Source: Chryseobacterium gleum (GTDB taxonomy: Bacteria > Bacteroidota > Bacteroidia > Flavobacteriales_D > Sanyastnellaceae). Taken from it: 8,221 bases of DNA. Both the position numbers and the translations under genes were made by a program. The stretch's first letter is position 1, and the number at the start of each line of letters is the position of its first letter. The notes beneath the pieces were generated by a model. That model was not told the DNA's origin and did not search any database. It was given only the letters and a program-made list of their open reading frames with translations. Where the stretch lies: contig CAMCUG010000057.1 in NCBI GenBank assembly GCA_945878835.1, positions 1-8,221 of the forward strand, written 5' to 3'. Positions 1-7,171 of this stretch are shown piece by piece.

Positions 1-28
1 AAAAGAACTTATTAAAAATGAAATGAAG

Positions 29-55
29 AAAAAAAGGGCCGCACTGCGACCCTTT
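29..55 (-). terminator. Intrinsic terminator downstream of nrdA
   Basis: Read on the minus strand, this is a hairpin followed by a run of T. The outer stem pairs AAAGGG with CCCTTT, then comes one G-U wobble (positions 39 and 49), then CGC with GCG, closing on a 3-nt loop at 43-45. A T-run (complement of 29-35, partly in the stem) and a T-rich tail follow. The wobble forms only in leftward RNA; on the plus strand the same bases are an A-C mismatch, which supports leftward function. It begins about 20 bp past the nrdA stop codon, so it should end the nrdB-nrdA transcript. Confidence 0.85.
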
Positions 56-76
56 CCTATTTATTTCTTAATTGAA

Positions 77-2488
77 TTATCCGCTGCAAGATTCGCAAGA
101 ATCTGGATTATCTATTGAACAGGCAATCGCGTCCACATTTGTCTGCGAAAGTGTGTCTGGGGTAATATTCATGCTTACTGACACCGGAGCACTCTCTATT
201 ACCACTTCAGTTTTTGGCTTTGCTAATTGTGACTTATCTACCGTAAACTTAATAGCGTCCGTTGCTGCCTTGGTACGCAAGTAATACATACCTGTTTTCA
301 ATCCTTTTTCCCAAGCATAGAAATGCATGGATGTTAGCTTTCCGAAGTTGGCATTTTCCATGAAAATATTCAACGACTGACTTTGGCAAATGAAGGCACC
401 GCGATCAGCAGCCATATCAATTACCACACGTTGTGAAATCTCCCAAGCTGTTTTGTAAAGGGCTTTCAAGTTGTCTGGAATTTCGTCGATGTTCTGAACA
501 GAACCGCTGGTTGACATTAACTTGTTTTTCAAGTTGTCGTTCCACAACCCAAGATTTACAAGGTCTTTCAATAAGTGCTTATTCACAACAATGAATTCGC
601 CTGCCAAAGTTCTTCTTGAATAAACATTCGTGGTATAGGGTTCGAAACATTCGTTGTTACCTAAAATCTGCGCAGTAGAAGCCGTTGGCATTGGAGCTAG
701 CAACAAGCTGTTGCGCATTCCGTATTTCGTAATTTCTTCTTTCAATACGCTCCACTCCCAACGATCGGTTGGTGTGACATTCCACATGTCAAATTGAAGT
801 ATGCCCTTCGAAGCTGGAGAACCTTGGAAAGTTTCGTAAGCACCGTCTCTGCGAGCTAAATCTTTCGATGCTGTGCAAGACGCATAATAGATGGTTTCGA
901 AAACTTCGCGATTCAACTTTTTCGCTTCCTCCGATTCAAATGGGAAACGTAATAAAATAAACGCATCTGCCAATCCTTGAACACCAATTCCAATTGGACG
1001 GTGACGCATGTTTGAGTTACGTGTTTCAGGAACTGGGTAATAATTTCCGTCAATAATCTTGTTCAAGTTCACCGTTAATTGGTAAGTCACTTCAAACAAC
1101 TTATCGTGATCGAAAACTCCGTCTTTTACAAATTTCGGTAAGGCAATAGAACCTAAATTACAAACTGCAATTTCATCGGGTGCTGTGTACTCAATAATCT
1201 CGGTGCACAAGTTCGAACTCTTAATGGTACCTAGGTTTTGCTGATTGCTCTTGCGATTCGCAGCATCTTTGTACAACATGTAAGGGTTACCGGTCTCAAT
1301 TTGAGACTCGATAATTTTGTACCACAAGTCTTGTGCTTTGATTGTCTCTCTTCCTTTTCCTTCCGACTCGTATTTAGTATACAACTTTTCGAATTCCTCA
1401 CCCCAACAATCAGAAAGTCCAGGACATTCATTTGGACACATCAATGTCCATGTTCCGTTGTCCTTCACGCGCTGCATGAACAAATCAGGAATCCATAGAG
1501 CATAGAACAAATCACGCGCACGAATTTCTTCTTTGCCGTGGTTTTTTCTTAAGTCTAAAAAGTCATAAACATCTGCGTGCCACGGTTCAAGATAAATCGC
1601 AAATGAACCTTTGCGCTTTCCACCGCCCTGATCTACATAACGCGCTGTATCGTTGAATACACGCAACATGGGAACAATGCCATTGCTCGTGCCGTTTGTA
1701 CCTCTGATGTAAGAACCCTTCGCACGAACATTGTGAATGCTAAGTCCTATACCACCGGCGCTTTGAGAAATTAAAGCTGTTTGCTTCAACGTATCATAAA
1801 TTCCAGGGATACTGTCATCTTTCATTTGAATAAGGAAGCAAGAGCTCATCTGAGGCTTCGGGGTTCCAGCATTGAAAAGCGTAGGAGTTGCATGTGTGAA
1901 CCACCCTTCGCTAATCATGTTGTAAGTCTTCACAATTTCATCTAAATCTGTCTTGTGAATTCCTACGGCAACGCGCATGAATAAGTGCTGTGGACGTTCC
2001 ACCACTGTACCGTGCATCTTCAACAAATACGATTTTTCCAATGTTTTGAAACCGAAATAATCGAATTGAAAATCACGATCGTAGATAATCGTGCTGTCCA
2101 ATAATGGCGCATTCTCCGTTATCACGTTGTAAACGTCTTCTGCAATTAAGCCCGCGCCTTTTCCAGTCTTCGGATCTACATAATTGTATAAATCTGAAAT
2201 AGTTTGAGAAAAAGACTTCTTGGTGTTCTTATGTAAGTTTCCGATAGCTATTCGAGAGGCAAGAAGAGCATAGTCCGGATGCGTCGTCGTATTCGTAGCG
2301 GCTATTTCAGCTGCTAGCGTATCTAACTGACTTGTGGTTACTCCATCGAATACCCCTTCAATTACCTTCATGGCAATTTTCAAAGGATCTATGATGGGGT
2401 TCAACCCGTAACATAATTTTGAAATTCTGGCAGTGATCTTATCGAATTTCACTGTTTCTTTTCTACCGTCTCTTTTTACTACAAACAT
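77..2488 (-). CDS. nrdA: Ribonucleoside-diphosphate reductase, alpha (large) subunit, class Ia
   Basis: This is the catalytic subunit of class Ia ribonucleotide reductase. It reduces ribonucleoside diphosphates to deoxyribonucleoside diphosphates in the cytoplasm, using a radical supplied by NrdB. The protein is 803 aa, the usual size. Residues 1-90 form an ATP-cone starting MFVVKRDGRKE, with D56 in the place of the human residue tied to dATP inhibition, so overall activity control by ATP/dATP is inferred. Active-site residues are all visible: C217 (SSCFL) and C443 (AVCNL) as the redox pair, N426-x-C428-x-E430 with the thiyl-radical cysteine, the Y735-Y736 radical-transfer pair (GMYYLRT), and the phosphate loop PTAST at 601-605. 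The tail carries C790, C798 and C801 (CESC), expected to pass electrons from thioredoxin or glutaredoxin. The sequence follows eukaryotic RRM1 closely. The start is fixed by the family N-terminus; only a weak AGAAG precedes it. It lies 34 bp after nrdB and is probably co-transcribed with it. No frameshift or lost residue is seen. Confidence 0.98.
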   Translation of the reverse strand: MFVVKRDGRKETVKFDKITARISKLCYGLNPIIDPLKIAMKVIEGVFDGVTTSQLDTLAAEIAATNTTTHPDYALLASRIAIGNLHKNTKKSFSQTISDLYNYVDPKTGKGAGLIAEDVYNVITENAPLLDSTIIYDRDFQFDYFGFKTLEKSYLLKMHGTVVERPQHLFMRVAVGIHKTDLDEIVKTYNMISEGWFTHATPTLFNAGTPKPQMSSCFLIQMKDDSIPGIYDTLKQTALISQSAGGIGLSIHNVRAKGSYIRGTNGTSNGIVPMLRVFNDTARYVDQGGGKRKGSFAIYLEPWHADVYDFLDLRKNHGKEEIRARDLFYALWIPDLFMQRVKDNGTWTLMCPNECPGLSDCWGEEFEKLYTKYESEGKGRETIKAQDLWYKIIESQIETGNPYMLYKDAANRKSNQQNLGTIKSSNLCTEIIEYTAPDEIAVCNLGSIALPKFVKDGVFDHDKLFEVTYQLTVNLNKIIDGNYYPVPETRNSNMRHRPIGIGVQGLADAFILLRFPFESEEAKKLNREVFETIYYASCTASKDLARRDGAYETFQGSPASKGILQFDMWNVTPTDRWEWSVLKEEITKYGMRNSLLLAPMPTASTAQILGNNECFEPYTTNVYSRRTLAGEFIVVNKHLLKDLVNLGLWNDNLKNKLMSTSGSVQNIDEIPDNLKALYKTAWEISQRVVIDMAADRGAFICQSQSLNIFMENANFGKLTSMHFYAWEKGLKTGMYYLRTKAATDAIKFTVDKSQLAKPKTEVVIESAPVSVSMNITPDTLSQTNVDAIACSIDNPDSCESCSG

Positions 2489-2522
2489 GTGCTTCTATAT
2501 ATTTCGTTAATGCTTTATTTTC

Positions 2523-3503
2523 TTAGAATTCTTCCGAGAATGAAATGGCTCTTGAATCTTCTGATGGGCCATCTTTCACTCCTGCTTTCTGATATTCCGC
2601 CACACGCTTTTCAAAGAAATTCGTCTTTCCTTCAACACTTATTAAATCCATAAAATCGAACGGGTTTGTGCTGTTGTATATTTTATCGCTCCCTAGTTCG
2701 CTCAACAATCTGTCTGCTACGAATTCAATATACTGACTCATTAAATCGCTGTTCATTCCAATTAATCGAACTGGAAGAGCGTCAGTTATAAACTCACGCT
2801 CAATTGCAACGGCCTGCTCTATAATTTCGCGAACACGGCCTTCTGGTAGTTTATTTTGAATATGCTCGTTGTATAGCAAACAAGCAAAATCGCAATGCAT
2901 TCCTTCGTCACGACTAATCAACTCATTACTGAAAGTCAATCCTGGCATTAGACCGCGTTTCTTCAACCAGAAAATACTGCAGAAACTTCCTGAAAAGAAA
3001 ATCCCTTCAACAGCAGCAAAGGCTACCAAACGTTCCGCAAAAGTTCCGCCCTTGATCCAACGCAACGCCCATTCTGCCTTTTTCTTCACGCAGTCTAACG
3101 TGTCGATTGCCTTGAATAAATAATTTTTATCCGCAGTATCCTTGATGTAAGTGTCAATCAGCAATGAATAAGTTTCACTGTGAATGTTCTCCATCATGAT
3201 TTGAAATCCGTAGAAAAATTTCGCTTCGGTATATTGAACTTCGCGAACAAAATTCTCTGCCAAATTCTCATTTACAATTCCATCGCTTGCTGCGAAGAAA
3301 GCCAATACATGTTTAATGAAGTGACGCTCGTCGTTGTTCAACTTTGTATTCCAGTCAACCAAATCAACACTTAAATCAATCTCCTCAGCCGTCCAAAAAC
3401 TTGCCTCTGAGGTTTTGTACATCTGCCAAATATCTTGGTGAACAATAGGGAAAAGTACAAATCTGTCTGGGTTTTCTGTTAAAAGTGGCTCTTCGTGCTG
3501 CAT
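2523..3503 (-). CDS. nrdB: Ribonucleoside-diphosphate reductase, beta (small) subunit, class Ia
   Basis: This is the radical-generating subunit: a diiron-oxo ferritin-like helical protein that makes a stable tyrosyl radical and passes it to NrdA. It is 326 aa, shorter than E. coli NrdB because the N-terminus is short. Predicted iron ligands are all present: D74, E105, H108, E166, E200 and H203. The radical tyrosine is Y112 in ENIHSETY. Radical-transfer residues are W37 (SFWTAEE), D199 (SRDEGMH) and Y304 near the C-terminus. The acidic-aromatic tail ending FSEEF should dock into NrdA, as the C-terminal peptide does in other class I enzymes. Having Y112 with all six ligands argues for an ordinary tyrosyl-radical enzyme over tyrosine-free or Mn/Fe (class Ic type) variants, though the metal cannot be read from sequence. 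It is the first gene of the nrdB-nrdA operon. The ATG at 3503 matches the family N-terminus (EPLLTENPDRFV follows at residue 5). No Shine-Dalgarno is visible, as is common in Bacteroidota. Confidence 0.98.
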   Translation of the reverse strand: MQHEEPLLTENPDRFVLFPIVHQDIWQMYKTSEASFWTAEEIDLSVDLVDWNTKLNNDERHFIKHVLAFFAASDGIVNENLAENFVREVQYTEAKFFYGFQIMMENIHSETYSLLIDTYIKDTADKNYLFKAIDTLDCVKKKAEWALRWIKGGTFAERLVAFAAVEGIFFSGSFCSIFWLKKRGLMPGLTFSNELISRDEGMHCDFACLLYNEHIQNKLPEGRVREIIEQAVAIEREFITDALPVRLIGMNSDLMSQYIEFVADRLLSELGSDKIYNSTNPFDFMDLISVEGKTNFFEKRVAEYQKAGVKDGPSEDSRAISFSEEF

Positions 3504-3580
3504 CTGTCTAATTAATTGAATTGTTTTATTCTTTAACTTCTTTCGAGATCATAAAAATCGAGAATAGAAATTCAGGACTT

Positions 3581-3611
3581 CAAAGATTCGTTATTGATTG
3601 TGAAATTGCAA
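3581..3611 (-). promoter_or_regulatory. Candidate nrdBA promoter, Bacteroidota type
   Basis: Reading leftward, TTG (complement of 3609-3611) is followed after a 20-bp spacer by AATCTTTG (complement of 3581-3588). The Bacteroidota sigma factor consensus is TTG, 17-23 bp, TAnnTTTG. The match has the right spacing and one mismatch, A for T at the first base of the -7 element. Transcription would start near 3575, giving a leader of about 72 nt before the nrdB ATG. This is a visual consensus match only, and such motifs arise by chance in AT-rich DNA. Confidence 0.45.
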
Positions 3612-3815
3612 CTTAAAACAGTTAACAAGAGGAGCTAGTTTTTAACAATTAAATATTCATATCCCTAGAACCCTTGCCCATCTAGTGATTCGCAAATTTT
3701 TATTTTTTTTCTTGCAAAAATGACAGAATTTCCGATATATTATGTGGCACTACTTTTAGCTTGAAAAATAGTAAATACGTCTTCATTTTATCCCTTATCA
3801 AATAGAAGAAGGCGT

Positions 3816-3823
3816 TACATTTG
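3816..3823 (+). promoter_or_regulatory. Candidate secA promoter, -7 element
   Basis: TACATTTG matches the Bacteroidota -7 consensus TAnnTTTG at every fixed position. It sits 21 bp before the secA ATG, so the transcript would start near 3829 with a leader of only about 15 nt. No good TTG -33 element lies 17-23 bp upstream; the nearest T-rich stretch is at 3786-3790. Either the -33 is degenerate or this is a chance match. GAAGAA just before the ATG is at best a weak ribosome binding site. Confidence 0.45.
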
Positions 3824-3844
3824 TAACCATTAATTGAAGAACCT

Positions 3845-6800
3845 ATGCTCGGAGCGCTGAATACTATTCTGAAGAAAATAATCGGAGATAAAAAAGAGAA
3901 AGATATTGAAGCTATTCAACCGCTTCTTAAAGCTACCAAATCTGCTTGCGAAGCCCTTTCAAACGCTAGCGCAGATGATGTCCGTCAGATGTCTCAAGAC
4001 ATGCAAACTCGCATCCAAAATCATATTCAGCACCTTGAAGATGAAGTTCAAGCATTGAATGATAAAGCCGATGAGCTTCCGCTTGACGCTTTGGAAGAAA
4101 AAGAAGGTATTTACGCTGAGGTTGACAAAGTTAGAAAAACAATAAACGAAGAAATTGAAAAGGTTCTAGTCGAAATACTTCCGGAGGCATTTGCAGTCAT
4201 TAAGCGCACCGCAGAGATTTTCAAAAGCAATGAGGAAATCACGGTCTCGGCAAACGCATTTGACAAAGATTTCGCTATTCAAACTTCCAAAGATTACGTT
4301 CGCATAGAAGGAGACAAGGCCATTTGGAAAAACAACTGGTCAGCTGCTGGGAATAGATTCACTTGGGACATGGTTCACTACGATGTGCAGTTAATCGGAG
4401 GTATAGCCCTTCACCAAGGGAAGGTTGCCGAAATGGCTACCGGTGAAGGTAAAACGCTTGTTGCAACACTTCCTGTTTTCTTAAATGCACTTGCAAATAG
4501 AGGAGTTCACGTGGTAACCGTGAATGACTATTTGGCTCGTCGCGACTCTGAATGGATGGGGCCACTTTATGAATTTCACGGACTAAGCGTTGATTGCATT
4601 GACAAGCACCAACCGAATTCTGACGCTCGAAGAAACGCCTATCGTTCGCATATTACCTTTGGAACGAACAATGAATTTGGTTTCGACTACCTGCGTGATA
4701 ACATGGCGGTAGAGGCTTCACATTTGGTTCAACGCAAGCACCACTTTGCAATTATTGATGAAGTAGATTCTGTTTTAATTGACGAGGCAAGAACCCCGCT
4801 TATCATTTCAGGTCCTACATCAAAAGGAGATCAACAAGAGTTCGACGCGTTAAAACCAAAGATTCAAGTCTTAATTAACGCGCAGAAATCCACGGTTACA
4901 GATTTTTTAACTGACGCTAAGAAAAAACTTCAACCCGAATCTGGAACTCCAAACAAAGAAGAATTAACAGAAGGAGGATTAGCCCTTCTTCGCGCATACC
5001 GTGGATTACCGCGCAATAAAGCCTTAATTAAATTTTTAAGTGAAGACGGAATTAAAGCCGTTCTCCTAAAAACAGAAGGACAACATTTACAGGACAACCA
5101 ACGCGAAATGCCAAAGGCAGATGCTGAATTGTTCTTCGTTATTGATGAAAAAAACAATCAAATCGAATTGACCGACAAGGGAATTCAATTGATGTCGAAA
5201 AACATGGAAGACGATCGTTTCTTCGTCCTTCCAGACATCGGAACCGAAATTGCAACCATCGAAAAATCTTCAATGTCCGACGCTGAGCGCGTGAGCGCGT
5301 TAGAAGAATTGCAGCGCGATTATAGTGTGAAGAGCGAGCGTATCCATACCATAAATCAACTTCTTAGAGCCTATGCTCTTTTCGAAAGAGACAAGGAATA
5401 TGTGGTTATGGATAACAAGGTGAAAATTGTTGACGAGCAGACCGGTCGTATGATGGAAGGTCGTCGATTCTCTGACGGACTTCACCAAGCCATTGAAGCG
5501 AAAGAAAATGTGAAAGTTGAAGCGGCAACTCAAACCTACGCTACAGTTACTTTGCAGAACTATTTCCGCATGTACCATAAATTGGCGGGTATGACAGGAA
5601 CTGCAGAAACCGAAGCGGGTGAATTGTGGGACATCTACAAGTTAGATGTGATGATTATCCCAACACATCGCGCTATTTCAAGAAAGGACCAAGACGACAA
5701 AATTTATAAAACGAAGAGAGAAAAATACAACGCGGTAATTGAAGAAATAGCTGAGTTGCGTGAAGCCGGAAGACCTGTATTGGTTGGTACTACTACCGTT
5801 GAAGTATCTGAAGTTCTAAGTAGAATGCTTCGTCAACGCGGTATTGACCATCAAGTTTTGAACGCGAAGCTTCACCAAAAAGAAGCGGAAATTGTATCAC
5901 TTGCGGGAAAGGCAGGAACTGTAACCATTGCAACAAACATGGCCGGTCGTGGTACCGACATTAAACTTGGCGAAGGTGTTAAAGATTCTGGTGGATTAGC
6001 CATCATTGGTACTGAACGACACGATTCTCGTCGTGTTGACCGCCAGTTGCGCGGACGTTCCGGTCGACAAGGAGATCCAGGATCAACCTCGTTCTATGTA
6101 GCGCTCGAAGATGATCTCATGCGATTATTTGGAAGCGATCGTATTGCTAAAATGATGGACAGACTTGGCCTCAAGGAAGGCGAAGTAATTCAACACTCAA
6201 TGATTACCAGCTCTATCGAAAGAGCTCAGAAAAAAGTAGAAGAAAACAACTTCGGTATTCGTAAACGATTGTTGGAATTCGATGATGTCATGAACGCGCA
6301 GCGTGAGGTTATTTACAAACGCAGAAGACACGCCTTGTTTGGAGAGCGCTTGAAGCTTGACATTGACAATATGCTATACGACTTGGCTCAAGCAGCTGTT
6401 TCGTATGCCCACAGCGCGAAAAACTACGATGCCTACAAAATTGAACTGTTGCGTTATTTTGGTATTGAAGCACCGGTAACTCACGATCAATTCATTCAAG
6501 AAAATGAAATGAATGTGATTCATGCAACATACGAAGCTGTTTTAATGGCTTATACTTCTCGTATAGATAGCCTTGCGAAAGAAGCGTTTCCAGTTATTGA
6601 AAATGTTTATCGTACTAATTCACAAGGATACCAAAACATTGCAATTCCATTCAACAATGGTCTGAAGGGAATTCAAGTTGCAGTTAACCTGGATAAAGCT
6701 CATTCTTCGGGTGGAAAAGAAATGATTAGCGCCCTTGAAAAAGGAATTACACTAGCCATCATAGATCAAAATTGGAAGGAGCATTTACGAGCAATGGACG

Positions 6801-7171
6801 ATCTAAGAAGCAATGTTCAGTTTGCAGCGCACGAGCAAAAAGACCCCTTGTTGATCTACAAAAAAGAAAGTTTCGACTTGTTCCGTATCATGATTACGAA
6901 GACCAATGCTGAGATTGCTAATTTTCTATTGACTTGTCAACTGCCTTCCGGAACTCAAGCCAATCAAGCCCCTCAGCGCGAAGTTGTTCGTACACAAACT
7001 ACGAAAGCGGACTCTGGAAACTTGAATCAACATTCAAGTCAAGCACAAGAAGCAGGTGAAAGAATTTCTCAACAACGCAGTGCGCCTGTTGTAGCTGACC
7101 CGAAAATTAATCGTAACGAACCTTGTCCATGCGGTTCAGGAAAGAAATACAAATCCTGTCACGGAAAATAA
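3845..7171 (+). CDS. secA: Preprotein translocase motor ATPase SecA
   Basis: SecA is the ATP-driven motor that pushes unfolded preproteins through SecYEG at the inner membrane. The protein is complete at 1,108 aa. NBD1 has Walker A GEGKT at 200-204, Walker B DEVD at 305-308 and the TNNEFGFDYLRDN block at 274-286. NBD2 has AGMTGTA (581-587), GRGTD (701-705) and GRSGRQGD (737-744). The scaffold and two-helix finger region follows around 974-1012 (WKEHLRAMDDLR, then KDPLLIYKKES). A Gln/Ser-rich linker (about 1033-1085) leads to a zinc-binding tail with C1094, C1096, C1105 and H1106, which in the family binds SecB or ribosomes. Compared with E. coli (901 aa) it has about 95 extra residues before Walker A and a further insert in the PPXD around 345-425, while the E. 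coli insert after GRGTD is missing. These extras fit Bacteroidota SecA. The predicted finger tip has H996 where E. coli has Y794. The start MLGALNTILKKIIGD fits the family. It is divergent from nrdBA and convergent with the ABC-F gene. Confidence 0.98.
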   Translation: MLGALNTILKKIIGDKKEKDIEAIQPLLKATKSACEALSNASADDVRQMSQDMQTRIQNHIQHLEDEVQALNDKADELPLDALEEKEGIYAEVDKVRKTINEEIEKVLVEILPEAFAVIKRTAEIFKSNEEITVSANAFDKDFAIQTSKDYVRIEGDKAIWKNNWSAAGNRFTWDMVHYDVQLIGGIALHQGKVAEMATGEGKTLVATLPVFLNALANRGVHVVTVNDYLARRDSEWMGPLYEFHGLSVDCIDKHQPNSDARRNAYRSHITFGTNNEFGFDYLRDNMAVEASHLVQRKHHFAIIDEVDSVLIDEARTPLIISGPTSKGDQQEFDALKPKIQVLINAQKSTVTDFLTDAKKKLQPESGTPNKEELTEGGLALLRAYRGLPRNKALIKFLSEDGIKAVLLKTEGQHLQDNQREMPKADAELFFVIDEKNNQIELTDKGIQLMSKNMEDDRFFVLPDIGTEIATIEKSSMSDAERVSALEELQRDYSVKSERIHTINQLLRAYALFERDKEYVVMDNKVKIVDEQTGRMMEGRRFSDGLHQAIEAKENVKVEAATQTYATVTLQNYFRMYHKLAGMTGTAETEAGELWDIYKLDVMIIPTHRAISRKDQDDKIYKTKREKYNAVIEEIAELREAGRPVLVGTTTVEVSEVLSRMLRQRGIDHQVLNAKLHQKEAEIVSLAGKAGTVTIATNMAGRGTDIKLGEGVKDSGGLAIIGTERHDSRRVDRQLRGRSGRQGDPGSTSFYVALEDDLMRLFGSDRIAKMMDRLGLKEGEVIQHSMITSSIERAQKKVEENNFGIRKRLLEFDDVMNAQREVIYKRRRHALFGERLKLDIDNMLYDLAQAAVSYAHSAKNYDAYKIELLRYFGIEAPVTHDQFIQENEMNVIHATYEAVLMAYTSRIDSLAKEAFPVIENVYRTNSQGYQNIAIPFNNGLKGIQVAVNLDKAHSSGGKEMISALEKGITLAIIDQNWKEHLRAMDDLRSNVQFAAHEQKDPLLIYKKESFDLFRIMITKTNAEIANFLLTCQLPSGTQANQAPQREVVRTQTTKADSGNLNQHSSQAQEAGERISQQRSAPVVADPKINRNEPCPCGSGKKYKSCHGK

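Larger units (their letters stand above)
3504..3844. other. Divergent intergenic region between nrdB and secA
   Basis: This 341-bp AT-rich non-coding stretch separates two divergently transcribed genes. I find candidate promoters for each gene near its own side (3581-3611 leftward, 3816-3823 rightward) and no convincing coding region. The middle, roughly 3612-3815, has no assigned function. It contains a T-rich tract at 3697-3710 that could give DNA curvature, and a weak 5-bp inverted repeat (CTAGA at 3665-3669 with TCTAG at 3681-3685). A partial match to the NrdR box lies at 3730-3745. No riboswitch-like fold or RNA gene was recognised. Confidence 0.7.

Noticed and set aside
72..284. 70-codon open frame on the plus strand
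   Set aside because: It lies wholly antisense within the end of nrdA apart from a few bases and has no family resemblance or ribosome binding site.
1231..1505. Overlapping open frames on both strands inside nrdA
   Set aside because: These are other-frame shadows of a well-conserved coding region.
2869..3374. Two plus-strand open frames antisense to nrdB
   Set aside because: They mirror the conserved NrdB codons and have no independent support.
3665..3710. CTAGA / TCTAG hairpin followed by a T-rich tract as a possible small-RNA terminator
   Set aside because: The stem is 5 bp, the loop 11 nt, and 11 bases separate the stem from the T-tract, which is not a functional terminator geometry.
3788..3796. 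TTATCCCTT as a possible DnaA box
   Set aside because: It departs from TTATCCACA in two or more bases and there is no cluster of boxes or other origin sign.
4930..5578. Two minus-strand open frames antisense to secA
   Set aside because: They are shadows of secA; their sequences are low-information and match nothing I know.
7021..7038. Perfect 7-bp inverted repeat CTTGAAT / ATTCAAG with a 4-nt loop
   Set aside because: It lies in the coding sequence of the SecA linker, lacks a T-run, and a repeat of this size is expected by chance in a window this long.
7117..7136. GAACC / GGTTC hairpin as a possible terminator for the ABC-F gene
   Set aside because: The stem is only 5 bp with a 10-nt loop and no T-run follows; it encodes the conserved SecA zinc motif.
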